The position numbers were made by a program, and so were the translations under genes. DNA of 64,000 nucleotides from Pseudoduganella armeniaca (GTDB lineage Bacteria; Pseudomonadota; Gammaproteobacteria; Burkholderiales; Burkholderiaceae_D). The stretch lies in assembly GCF_003028855.1 (NCBI RefSeq), contig NZ_CP028324.1, positions 5,642,001 through 5,706,000 on the forward strand. The letters are read 5' to 3'. Below the pieces are notes generated by a model. That model was not told where the DNA came from and searched no databases. It saw only the letters and a program-made list of their open reading frames with translations. Positions within the stretch are counted from its first letter, which is position 1. The number at the start of each line of letters is the position of its first letter. Shown here piece by piece: positions 56,350-64,000 of the stretch.

Positions 56350-57755
56350 TCGCGCCACACCGGCCCGGCAAGACCCGGCGCACGTTCCTGAAGGCCGGCG
56401 GCACCCTGCTGCTGTCCGTGCTGGCTCCATTGCCCGCGCGCGCCGCGCAGATCATGGCCGTGCGCGTGTGGCCGGCGGACGACTACACCCGCGTCACGCT
56501 GGAAAACGACAGCGACCTGAAAACCTCGCACTTCCTCGTCAAGGACCCGGACCGCCTGGTCGTCGACATCGAAGGGCTGGAACTCAATCCCACCTTGAAG
56601 ACGCTGGTGGCCAAGATCCAGTCGAACGACCCGTACATCAAGCAGGTGCGCGTGGGCCAGAACCGCCCGAACGTCGTGCGCCTGGTGTTCGACCTGAAGG
56701 CGCCGATCCGGCCGCAGGTGTTTACGCTGGACCCGGTCGGCGCCTACAAGCACAGGCTGATCTTCGACCTGTATCCAGTGGCGCCGATCGACCCGATCGC
56801 CGCGCTGATCGAGAAGGGCGAATGGTCCAGCGACGGCAAGCCGGTCGGCCAGCCGCCCGCCACGCCGGCCGAGGCGCCCGCCGCCACGCTGGGCAATGCG
56901 CTGCCGCTGCCGGACAACAAGCTGCCGGCGCCGGGCGTGCCGTCCGAAGCCCTGCCCCGCCCCGACATCGCGGCTGTGCCACCGAAGGCCGAACCGGCGC
57001 CGCCCGCGAAAACGGAACCGAAGAAGGCGCCGGGCGACAAACTGGTGCGCATGCTGACCGTGGCGCTCGACCCCGGCCATGGCGGCGAAGACCCGGGCGC
57101 CATCGGCGCCAAGGGCAGCCGCGAGAAGGACATCGTGCTGGCCATCGCCAAGCGCCTCAAGTTCAAGATCGAGGAGCACCCGAACATGCGCGTGATGCTG
57201 ACGCGCGACGGCGACTTCTTCGTCCCGCTCAACAAACGGGTGGAGAAGGCGCGCAAGGTCGATGCCGACCTGTTCGTATCGATCCATGCCGATGCCTTCG
57301 TCTCGCCCTCGGCGCGCGGTTCCTCCGTGTTCGTGCTGTCCGAGAAAGGCGCCAGCTCGTCGGCGGCGCGCTGGCTGGCGAACAAGGAAAACCAGGCCGA
57401 CCTGATCGGCGGCGCCAACGCCCAGGGCCACGATCCGCAGCTGGCCAGCGTGCTGCTCGACCTGTCCACCACGGCGCAGATCAATGACAGCCTGAAGGTC
57501 GGCAAGGCCGTGCTGTCGCAGATCGGCGGCATCAACAAGCTGCACAACGGCGCCGTCGAGCGGGCCGGCTTCGCCGTGCTGAAGGCGCCGGACATCCCGT
57601 CGATCCTGATCGAGACGGCCTTCATCTCCAATCCGGACGAGGAAGCGCGCCTGCTCGACAACGCCTACCAGGACCAGATCGCGGACGCCATCGTCAAGGG
57701 CATCCGCCAGTACTTCGCGAAAAACCCGCCGCTCGCCAAGAGCCGGCTGACCTGA
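56313..57755 (+). CDS. amiC: N-acetylmuramoyl-L-alanine amidase AmiC-type, Tat-exported
   Basis: A 480-residue periplasmic zinc amidase that cleaves septal peptidoglycan. The N-terminus has a twin-arginine signal (RRTFLKAGGTLLLSVLAPLPARA). An AMIN domain (~45-150) targets the septum, and a Pro/Ala-rich linker follows (~185-245). The Amidase_3 domain has zinc ligands in DPGHGGEDPGA, the Glu in REKDIVL and SIHADAF, and ILIETAFISNPDEE at the end. ATG 56313 lies inside tsaE. Tat export is typical of AmiC/AmiA but not AmiB. Confidence 0.94.
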   Translation: MPATPPLPPDTLIAPHRPGKTRRTFLKAGGTLLLSVLAPLPARAAQIMAVRVWPADDYTRVTLENDSDLKTSHFLVKDPDRLVVDIEGLELNPTLKTLVAKIQSNDPYIKQVRVGQNRPNVVRLVFDLKAPIRPQVFTLDPVGAYKHRLIFDLYPVAPIDPIAALIEKGEWSSDGKPVGQPPATPAEAPAATLGNALPLPDNKLPAPGVPSEALPRPDIAAVPPKAEPAPPAKTEPKKAPGDKLVRMLTVALDPGHGGEDPGAIGAKGSREKDIVLAIAKRLKFKIEEHPNMRVMLTRDGDFFVPLNKRVEKARKVDADLFVSIHADAFVSPSARGSSVFVLSEKGASSSAARWLANKENQADLIGGANAQGHDPQLASVLLDLSTTAQINDSLKVGKAVLSQIGGINKLHNGAVERAGFAVLKAPDIPSILIETAFISNPDEEARLLDNAYQDQIADAIVKGIRQYFAKNPPLAKSRLT

Positions 57756-57765
57756 GGATAACGAT

Positions 57766-58560
57766 ATGAAGATGGTGACGTTCGGCGACCTGCCGGCCGT
57801 GTGTATCACCGCGCCCGACGGCGCCGAGGCGACCATTGCACTGTATGGCGCCCATTTGGCATCGTGGAAGACGTCCGACGGGCGCGAGCGCCTGTTCATG
57901 AGCGAGCGCTCGCCGCGCGACGGCAGCGCCGCCATCCGCGGCGGCGTACCCGTCATCTTCCCGCAGTTCTCCACGCGCGGCACCGGCCAGCGCCATGGCG
58001 TGGCACGCCTGTCGCACTGGCGCCTGGTGGACCACGGCAGCGACGCCACCACCGCCTGGGCCGAATTCGCGCTGACGCAGCACGACGTGCCGCCGGCATT
58101 GGCCGCCGGCTGGCCCCATGCGTTCGCGCTGACGCTGCGGTTTACCTTGCGGCCGGGTGCCATCGACATGCGCTTCACTGTCACCAACACGGGCGACGCG
58201 TCGTTCGACTTCGCCGCCGCGCTGCACACGTACTACGCCGTGGACGACTTCACGCGCACGGTGCTGGAGGGCCTGCCGGAAGCGACGCCGCTGCACTTCG
58301 GACCGAAGCTGGACAACATCTATGCGGCCCCGCCAGAGCTGGCGTTGACGCACGATGGCGCCAAGCTGCGCTTGCAGCAGCAAGGCTTCACGGAATGGGT
58401 GGTGTGGAATCCGGGCGCCGAGGGCGCCGCGGCATTGAATGACATGGCCGACGACGAATGGCAGCGCTTCGTCTGCATCGAGCCGGCCCGCGTCGACAAG
58501 GGAGCGTTGGCCGCCGGCGCCACGTGGACCGGCGACCACTCGATCACTGTGACTCCTTGA
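57766..58560 (+). CDS. D-hexose-6-phosphate mutarotase
   Basis: A 264-residue cytoplasmic aldose-1-epimerase-fold enzyme of the YeaD group. Seen motifs are GAHLASWKTSDGRERLFMS, AIRGGVPVIFPQFS, HGVARLSHWRL, ALHTYYAVDDFTRTVLEGL and a C-terminal FVCIEPARV with the catalytic Glu. It interconverts anomers of hexose-6-phosphates. It follows amiC by 10 bases, so it is cotranscribed. Its last 17 bases overlap the convergent carbonic anhydrase gene. Confidence 0.92.
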   Translation: MKMVTFGDLPAVCITAPDGAEATIALYGAHLASWKTSDGRERLFMSERSPRDGSAAIRGGVPVIFPQFSTRGTGQRHGVARLSHWRLVDHGSDATTAWAEFALTQHDVPPALAAGWPHAFALTLRFTLRPGAIDMRFTVTNTGDASFDFAAALHTYYAVDDFTRTVLEGLPEATPLHFGPKLDNIYAAPPELALTHDGAKLRLQQQGFTEWVVWNPGAEGAAALNDMADDEWQRFVCIEPARVDKGALAAGATWTGDHSITVTP

Positions 58561-59557
58561 TCATTCGGCCCGAGCTGGCCTGCACCGGCCGGGCATTCAA
58601 GGGATAGAGCCGCGAGAACAGCGCCATCTGCTCGGACGACGCCTGCAGCGGCTCCTTCATCACCAGCCACAACACGCCTTCCGTGCAAGGCGGCTCGGAC
58701 AGCGATCCCATATACGTGTAGTAGTCGCGCCGTTCCGGCAGCAGGTCGTTGGCGTCGAACACGATCGACGGCGTGAACGTGTCCGTCTTCTCCAGCGGCA
58801 GGTTGTTCCAGACCGTCTGCACGGCCGGCTGCGGGCGGCCGCGCTGCAGCATCAGCGCCAGGATCGCCACGTGGCCCTCGACGTCCTTGTGCACCAGGTG
58901 GATGCCCATCTCGTAGCTCTTGCCGTTGACGCGCTCCTCGGCCGGGCGATGGAAGTGCAGCTGCTGCAGCTCGTAGGTGCGCCCCGCAACCGACAGGTAG
59001 TTGCCACCACCCACTTGCACCTGGACGGTATGGCCGTTGTCCGTCACGCTGAACGACGAGGGACGATAGTCGAAGGCGATCTGCTCGAGGTCGACCTTGA
59101 TGCCGTCGCGGATGTCGATGGGCGACTGGCGCGTGCCGCCGTTGCACTTGTTCCAGCTCGCGTTGATCTTGCTCCAGTTGGCGGGGCCGAACTCGCCTTC
59201 GTAGGTCCAGAAGGTGCCATTGGCCGGTGGCGGCGGCGCGGCCGCGATGGCGGCGGCGCGCACTGCCTTGGCGGCGGCATCCTTCTTGGCCTTGGCGGCG
59301 GCGGCCATGCGCGCGGCCTGGTTGGCGCGCATGGCGGCCAGGCGCTCGGCGATCTTGGCGGACAACTCGGCTTCCGCCATCTCTTCCTGCTCGCGCGCGG
59401 AAAGCTTCTTGGCGGGCGCCTCCTTCTCCTTGGTGGATTTGGAGGGCTTGGCCGGCAGGATGGACGGAATCGACCCCTTGGCCGAGGCAGGCGGCTCGTT
59501 CGCGCTGGCGGTGCCGAGGGCGACACAGCAGGCAGTGAGGGCAATCAGCTTGCGCAT
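58544..59557 (-). CDS. Secreted alpha-carbonic anhydrase with a Lys/Ala-rich N-terminal extension
   Basis: A 337-residue protein. A signal peptide (RKLIALTACCVALGTASA) is followed by ~90 residues rich in Lys, Ala, Glu and Arg (AREQEEMAEAELSAKIAERL, then AAAAKAKKDAAAKAV) that look like a long helix. The alpha-carbonic anhydrase domain (~118-337) has the zinc histidines in LQQLHFHRPAEE and MGIHLVHKD, plus SPIDIRDG and GSLSEPPCTEGVLW. Hydration of CO2 in the periplasm is expected. The extension is not part of normal alpha-CAs and may anchor it to the envelope. Confidence 0.92.
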   Translation of the reverse strand: MRKLIALTACCVALGTASANEPPASAKGSIPSILPAKPSKSTKEKEAPAKKLSAREQEEMAEAELSAKIAERLAAMRANQAARMAAAAKAKKDAAAKAVRAAAIAAAPPPPANGTFWTYEGEFGPANWSKINASWNKCNGGTRQSPIDIRDGIKVDLEQIAFDYRPSSFSVTDNGHTVQVQVGGGNYLSVAGRTYELQQLHFHRPAEERVNGKSYEMGIHLVHKDVEGHVAILALMLQRGRPQPAVQTVWNNLPLEKTDTFTPSIVFDANDLLPERRDYYTYMGSLSEPPCTEGVLWLVMKEPLQASSEQMALFSRLYPLNARPVQASSGRMIKESQ

Positions 59558-59641
59558 GTTAATCCGGAAAGTAAAAGAAGCGTTACTCCGGTTAACGGAT
59601 GCCGTGGGGCAAAACTTGAGGCCGTTGCGCGGGCCGTTACA

Positions 59642-60286
59642 TCAACGCCCCAGCATTTTCCGGCTGAACTTCCACAGGCCGCCGACGGCCACGGGTACGA
59701 TGGCCACGGCCACGCCGACCAGGACGATGGCGGTAAGGTTGTCGCGGATGATAGGCATATTGCCGAACATGAAACCGGCCACGCACAAGGAGATGACCCA
59801 GGCCAGCGCCCCCGTTACGTTATACATCTGGAAGCGGCCGAACGTCATGTCGGAAACGCCCGCGACGAAGGGCGCGAACGTGCGCACGACTGGCACGAAG
59901 CGGGCCAGGATGATGGTCTTGCCGCCATGGCGCTCGAAGAACTCATGGGTGCGGTGCAACGCATCCTTGTTGATCCAGCGGTAGTTCTGCGTGAACATGC
60001 GCTGCCCGATGGCCTCGCCGATCAGGTAATTGGTGGTGTTGCCCAGCACGGCGGCCGTGACGAGCAGGAAAATCAGCAGCCCCAGATGCATCTGGCCCGT
60101 GGCGCAAAACGCGCCGGCGATGAACAGCAGCGTGTCGCCGGGGAAGAAGAACAGCACCACCAGGCCGGTTTCGGCAAAAATAATAAAGAACAGCACCGCG
60201 TATACATAGACACCGTATTGCGCGATCAAAGTGCCCATCGTCTTGTCGACGTGGACCAACATGTCCAACAGTTGAACGAAATCCAT
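59642..60286 (-). CDS. DedA family membrane protein
   Basis: A 214-residue inner-membrane protein with about five hydrophobic segments. Family motifs are FFPGDTLLFIAGAFCA near the second helix, GNTTNYLIGEAIGQR, FFERHGGKTIILARFVPVVRTFAPFVAG with the two conserved Arg residues, and FMFGNMP. DedA proteins act in membrane lipid recycling and proton-motive-force homeostasis; the exact substrate is not established. It is divergent from the cyclophilin gene. Confidence 0.92.
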   Translation of the reverse strand: MDFVQLLDMLVHVDKTMGTLIAQYGVYVYAVLFFIIFAETGLVVLFFFPGDTLLFIAGAFCATGQMHLGLLIFLLVTAAVLGNTTNYLIGEAIGQRMFTQNYRWINKDALHRTHEFFERHGGKTIILARFVPVVRTFAPFVAGVSDMTFGRFQMYNVTGALAWVISLCVAGFMFGNMPIIRDNLTAIVLVGVAVAIVPVAVGGLWKFSRKMLGR

Positions 60287-60456
60287 AGATATCCCAAAAG
60301 GTTGCGGCGGGAATCATACACCAGCGACATGTATGCAACACCTGCCCGGACGATATTTTGTGCCGTTGCCGGACAAGAAAATCCTTTCGCCAGTCTAACC
60401 ATGATCACGTCTACAATTCTTAGCGCCCGCTTAGCCGATCACAACCAGGAGACCCG

Positions 60457-61371
60457 ATGCCGCTGAACCGCCTGTCCACCTTCGCCACTGCCCTGCTGGC
60501 CGTGCCACTTGCATTGCCGGCCGCCGAACTGCCGCCCAAGCCCACCGTGGCGGACGTCGTCAAGGCATCCCGCGCCAGCGAATGGCGCGTGCCCGACCCG
60601 GACAATACGCTGTACATGGAGATCGGCACCGGCCGCGTCGTCATCGAGCTGGCGCCCGAGTTCGCGCCACGGCACGCCGCCAATATCCGCGCGATGGTGC
60701 GCGAGGGCTATTTCGACGGCCTGGCGATCCTGCGTTCGCAGGACAACTGGGTGGTGCAGTGGGGCGATCCGGACGAGAACAATCCGAAACCGCTGAAAAC
60801 GGCCAAGGCCAAGCTGCCGGGCGAATTCACGGTGCCGCTGAAAAGCATCAAGGACTTCACCCGCCTGCCCGACCGCGACGGCTACGCGCCGCAGGTCGGC
60901 CACGCCAACGGCTTCCCGGCCGCGCGCGATCCGAAGAGCGGCCAGGCCTGGCTGGCGCACTGCTACGGCATGGTCGGTGTAGGCCGCGACACGGCCGCGG
61001 ACAGCGGCAACGGCGGCGCGCTGTACGCCGTCATCGGCAACGCGCCGCGCCACCTGGACCGCAACATCACCGTGGTCGGCCGCGTCATCGACGGCATGCC
61101 GCTGCTGTCCGTGCTGCCGCGCGGGGCCGGCGCGATGGGCTTCTACGAGAAGCCCGAGCAGATGGTGCCGATCAAGTCCGTGCGCCTGGCTGCCGACGTG
61201 CCGGAAGAACAACGCAGCAAGCTGGAGATCCTGCGCAGCGACTCGGCCAGTTTCAAAGCCGTCGCCGAAGCCCAGCGCAACCGCGGCGGCCCCTGGACCA
61301 AGGTCGCCGCCGGCCACGTCGACCTGTGCAACGTGCCGATTCCGGTGCGCCAACAGGCCAACGCCAACTAA
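60457..61371 (+). CDS. Secreted cyclophilin-type peptidyl-prolyl isomerase
   Basis: A 304-residue periplasmic protein. A signal peptide (NRLSTFATALLAVPLALPAA) precedes the cyclophilin core with LYMEIGTGRVVIELAPEFAPRHAANI-type strand, YFDGLAILRSQDNWVVQWGDP, HCYGMVGVGRDTAADSGNGGALYAVIGNAPRHLDRNITVVGRV-like catalytic region, and GMPLLSVLPRG. An extra ~80 residues at the C-terminus are not part of small PpiA. It probably assists folding of envelope proteins. A REPIN-like pair follows 11 bases after the stop. Confidence 0.9.
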   Translation: MPLNRLSTFATALLAVPLALPAAELPPKPTVADVVKASRASEWRVPDPDNTLYMEIGTGRVVIELAPEFAPRHAANIRAMVREGYFDGLAILRSQDNWVVQWGDPDENNPKPLKTAKAKLPGEFTVPLKSIKDFTRLPDRDGYAPQVGHANGFPAARDPKSGQAWLAHCYGMVGVGRDTAADSGNGGALYAVIGNAPRHLDRNITVVGRVIDGMPLLSVLPRGAGAMGFYEKPEQMVPIKSVRLAADVPEEQRSKLEILRSDSASFKAVAEAQRNRGGPWTKVAAGHVDLCNVPIPVRQQANAN

Positions 61372-61382
61372 ACAGCCGAGGC

Positions 61383-61527
61383 CGTGTCCCACCGCGGGGT
61401 CAGTCACCAAAGTGAGACACGGGCTGGACCATTGCATCCGCGATGCGCCGGAAGGGGTTGTTGCCCCAACATGAACATCGGTTGAGCCCGTGTCCCGTTT
61501 TGGTGACTGACACCGCGGTGGGACACG
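61383..61527. repeat. REPIN-like pair of inverted repeats, copy 2
   Basis: The unit at 61383-61421 (CGTGTCCCACCGCGGGGTCAGTCACC...GAGACACG) is followed 67 bases later by an inverted unit at 61489-61527. In the same orientation, both units share nearly all positions with the pair at 26313-26424. It lies between the cyclophilin stop and the mutL promoter. The interior between units is not shared, only the ends. Confidence 0.85.
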
Positions 61528-61567
61528 GGCTCGGCACTGACAGCGGGTTTTCGCCGGCCGGGCCGGC

Positions 61568-61594
61568 TTGCCGGGCCGATACGGCGGTTATAAT
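61568..61594 (+). promoter_or_regulatory. Predicted mutL promoter with very short or absent leader
   Basis: TTGCCG (61568-61573), 15 bases, then TATAAT (61589-61594). The mutL ATG is at 61603, so transcription would begin within one or two bases of the start codon. GGGCGG just before the ATG could be a ribosome site only if initiation is further upstream. Confidence 0.5.
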
Positions 61595-61602
61595 GGGCGG
61601 CT

Positions 61603-63504
61603 ATGAATGCGCCGCCCTCTCCCCGCCCGATCCGGGCCCTTCCCGATCAGCTTATTTCACAAATCGCCGCCGGCGAGGTGGTCGAGCGGCCGTCCGCCGT
61701 CGTCAAGGAGCTGCTGGAGAACGCGCTGGACGCCGGTGCCACCCAGGTCACGGTGCGGCTGGAGGAAGGCGGCGTCAAGCGCATCTGCATCACCGATAAC
61801 GGCAAGGGCATTCCGCCCGACCAGATGCCGCTGGCGCTGGCCCGTCACGCCACCTCGAAGATCGCCTCGCTGGACGACCTGGAAAACGTCGGCACGCTGG
61901 GCTTTCGCGGCGAGGCGCTGGCGTCGATTGCTTCCGTTGCCGTCGTCACGCTGACCTCGCGCACGGCCGACGCGGCCCACGCCTGGGAGCTGGAAGGCTC
62001 GCACCTGGGCACCGTGCAGCCGTCTTCCGGCGCGCCTGGCACGACGGTGAACGTGCAGGACCTGTACTACAACACGCCCGCGCGCCGCAAATTCCTGAAG
62101 TCCGAGCAGACCGAGTTCGGCCACTGCGCCGAAGTCGTGCGCCGCATCGCGCTGGCGCGGCCGGACGTCGCCTTCACCCTGTCGCACAATGGCCGCACCG
62201 TCGATCACTGGATGGCGTCGGATATGGCCAAGCGCAGCGCGCAGATCCTGGGCGAGACATTCGCCGAGGCGCGCCTGCCGATCGACGAGGGCTCCGGCGT
62301 GCTGCGCCTGCACGGCTTCGCCGGCCTGCCGACCGCCTCGAAGGCGCGGGCCGACTGCCAGTACTTCTACGTCAACGGCCGCTTTGTGCGCGACAAGCTG
62401 CTGGTGCACGCAGTGCGCGCCGCCTACGAGGATGTGCTGCACGGCGACCGCTTCCCCTCCTACGTGCTGGCGCTGGACCTCGATCCGGCGCTGGTGGACG
62501 TCAACGTGCACCCGTCGAAGATCGAAGTGCGCTTCCGCGACGGCCGCGCCGTGCACCAGTTCGTGTTCCACGCGGTACAGCGCGCGCTGGCGCAGACGTC
62601 GGCCACGGCACACGGCAGCGTGCCCGCACCGCTGCCGGCCGCCGAAACCCTCGGCGGCGGCGGTCCGCAATGGCGCCCGCAGCAGCAGGCCTCGTTCGGC
62701 TCGATCCTGAACCCGTCGTACACGCCGACGTTCTCGCCTTCCCCCTTCGCGCGGCCGGGCGAAGGCGGCGTGGCGCAAAGCACCGAGCGCTACGGCGCGC
62801 TGTTTGCCGACAGCGAACCGCGCGCAGCCGAAGGCGCCGCGCCACCGTCCTACCCGATGCCGCAGGCCACGCAATATGTGGCCTCGTCCGCCGCGCTGGC
62901 CCAGGAGGAATTCCCGCTGGGCTTCGCGCTGGCGCAGCTGCACGGCATCTACATCCTGGCGCAGAACAGCAAGGGCCTGGTGCTGGTGGACATGCACGCG
63001 GCGCACGAGCGCATCCTGTACGAGCAGCTGAAGAACGCGCTGGACGCGCAGATCTCCGGCAGCGAAATGCAGATCCAGACGCTGCTGATCCCCGTCACCT
63101 TCTACGCGGACGCGGTGGAAGTGGGCACCGTGCAGGAACACGGCGACACCTTGAAGACGCTGGGCTTCGACATCGCCGTGCTGTCGCCCACCACGCTGGC
63201 CGTGCGCGCCGTGCCGGCCCTGCTGAAGAACGCCGATGCGCAAACGCTGGCGCGCGACGTGCTGCGCGACGTGCGTGAATTCGGCGGCTCGCGCGTGCTG
63301 ATCGAGCGCCGCAACGAGCTGCTCGGCACCCTGGCCTGCCACACGGCGGTGCGCGCCAACCGCATCCTGACGCAACCCGAAATGAACGCCCTGCTGCGCC
63401 AGATGGAAAGCACCGAACGGGCCGACCAGTGCAACCACGGCCGCCCCACCTGGGTGCAGGTCGAGATCGGCGCGCTGGACAAGCTGTTCCTGCGCGGCCA
63501 ATAA
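61603..63504 (+). CDS. mutL: DNA mismatch repair protein MutL, endonuclease-type
   Basis: A 633-residue GHKL ATPase. ATP-binding motifs are VVKELLENALDAGAT, ITDNGKGIP and GFRGEALASIASV in the N-terminal 100 residues. DLYYNTPARRKFLKSE and VDVNVHPSKIEVRF follow. After a Pro/Ser-rich linker (~350-430) the C-terminal dimerisation domain contains DMHAAHERILYE (from Asp463), which fits the DMHA-x2-E-x4-E endonuclease motif, plus ACHTAVRANR and CNHGRPTW. It is therefore expected to nick DNA itself, as Neisseria MutL does. miaA follows 7 bases later. Confidence 0.96.
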   Translation: MNAPPSPRPIRALPDQLISQIAAGEVVERPSAVVKELLENALDAGATQVTVRLEEGGVKRICITDNGKGIPPDQMPLALARHATSKIASLDDLENVGTLGFRGEALASIASVAVVTLTSRTADAAHAWELEGSHLGTVQPSSGAPGTTVNVQDLYYNTPARRKFLKSEQTEFGHCAEVVRRIALARPDVAFTLSHNGRTVDHWMASDMAKRSAQILGETFAEARLPIDEGSGVLRLHGFAGLPTASKARADCQYFYVNGRFVRDKLLVHAVRAAYEDVLHGDRFPSYVLALDLDPALVDVNVHPSKIEVRFRDGRAVHQFVFHAVQRALAQTSATAHGSVPAPLPAAETLGGGGPQWRPQQQASFGSILNPSYTPTFSPSPFARPGEGGVAQSTERYGALFADSEPRAAEGAAPPSYPMPQATQYVASSAALAQEEFPLGFALAQLHGIYILAQNSKGLVLVDMHAAHERILYEQLKNALDAQISGSEMQIQTLLIPVTFYADAVEVGTVQEHGDTLKTLGFDIAVLSPTTLAVRAVPALLKNADAQTLARDVLRDVREFGGSRVLIERRNELLGTLACHTAVRANRILTQPEMNALLRQMESTERADQCNHGRPTWVQVEIGALDKLFLRGQ

Positions 63505-63511
63505 ACATCGT

Positions 63512-64000
63512 ATGAATCACACTCCACAGCGGCCGCGCGCGGTCGCCATCATGGGCCCGACCGCGTCGGGCAAGACCGCCGCCGCACTGGCGATTGCCGC
63601 GCGCGTTCCGGCCGAGATCATCTCCGTCGATTCCGCCCTGGTTTACCGGGGCATGGACGTGGGCACCGCCAAGCCCACGCGCGAGGAGCTGGCCAGCGTG
63701 CCGCACCACCTGATCGACATCATCGACCCGCTCGACAGCTACAGCGTGGCGCAGTTCCGTACGGCGACACTGCGCCTGGTCGACGAGATTCATGCGCGCG
63801 GCAAGCTGCCGCTGCTGGTCGGCGGCACCATGTTGTACTTCAAGGGCCTGACCGACGGCCTGGACGACCTGCCGGGCGCCGACCCGGCGGTGCGCGCCGA
63901 GCTGGAAGACGAGGCGGCGCGGCTGGGCTGGCCGGCGCTGCATGCACGCCTGGCCACGCTGGACCCGGAAACGGCCGCGCGCCTGAAGCCCAACGACGCA
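63512..64000 (+). CDS. miaA: tRNA dimethylallyltransferase MiaA, N-terminal part
   Basis: MiaA adds the dimethylallyl group to A37 of UNN-decoding tRNAs. The first 163 codons are in the window; the gene runs past its end. The P-loop IMGPTASGKTAAALAIA, IISVDSALVYRGMDVGTAKP, HHLIDIIDPLDSYSVAQFR and LLVGGTMLYFKGL are all family signatures. ATG 63512 is 7 bases after the mutL stop. The order mutL-miaA (then usually hfq) is conserved across Proteobacteria. Confidence 0.95.
   Translation, partial: MNHTPQRPRAVAIMGPTASGKTAAALAIAARVPAEIISVDSALVYRGMDVGTAKPTREELASVPHHLIDIIDPLDSYSVAQFRTATLRLVDEIHARGKLPLLVGGTMLYFKGLTDGLDDLPGADPAVRAELEDEAARLGWPALHARLATLDPETAARLKPNDA

Overview
The window is a GC-rich chromosomal segment, most likely from the Oxalobacteraceae (Burkholderiales; a Massilia/Duganella/Pseudoduganella-like bacterium). 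The inference rests on the betaproteobacterial gene orders rpsU-yqeY-dnaG-rpoD-tRNA and queG-tsaE-amiC...mutL-miaA, on a divergent glpR / glpD-STPQUV-K glycerol locus, and on dispersed palindromes resembling the REP-type repeats of this group. No species call can be made from the sequence alone.

Layout. 1-3.7 kb: tail of a carboxymuconolactone-decarboxylase-family gene, a secreted protein, a frameshifted secreted alpha/beta hydrolase and a membrane sensor kinase. 3.7-14.2 kb: the glycerol regulon on the minus strand (glpD, glpS, glpT, glpP, glpQ, glpU, glpV, glpK) with divergent repressor glpR. It imports glycerol by an ABC transporter, phosphorylates it and oxidises glycerol-3-phosphate. 14.2-18.5 kb: a lower-GC accessory patch between glpR and a CAU-anticodon tRNA gene. 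It holds a secreted orphan protein, a frameshifted ParB-like/DUF5677-like gene, and an orphan type VI secretion cassette (Hcp, GH24-type lysozyme, periplasmic candidate immunity protein). 18.5-24.2 kb: macromolecular synthesis cluster (rpoD, dnaG, yqeY, rpsU).

24.4-41.5 kb: mostly housekeeping and single-gene units: FAD oxidoreductase, sodC, ybiB, aroG, tsaD, a translationally coupled trio (DUF457-like protein, voltage-gated K+ channel with a zinc ribbon, LysR regulator), DUF427 protein, two c-di-GMP enzymes, DsbA-like protein, plsY, ybaK, an endonuclease/exonuclease/phosphatase-family enzyme, and an AraC-GyrI regulator. 41.7-46.0 kb: an RND efflux adaptor and an RND pump with a frameshift near its N-terminus. 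46.1-47.8 kb: small basic protein, xerD, ogt. 48.2-54.7 kb: TRAP C4-dicarboxylate transporter dctPQM, divergent from a dctS-dctR two-component system and a small ATPase gene. 54.7-64 kb: queG, tsaE, amiC, then mutarotase, alpha-carbonic anhydrase, DedA and secreted cyclophilin, then mutL and the start of miaA.

Points of most interest: the T6SS effector/immunity cassette beside the tRNA; the complementary loss of ATPase motifs in GlpS and GlpT, predicting one competent ATP site; two REPIN-like inverted repeat pairs of one family; large perfect palindromes, one in the glp leader; three single-base frame breaks; a Kv-type channel ending in a zinc ribbon; and two genes with predicted leaderless or nearly leaderless transcripts.
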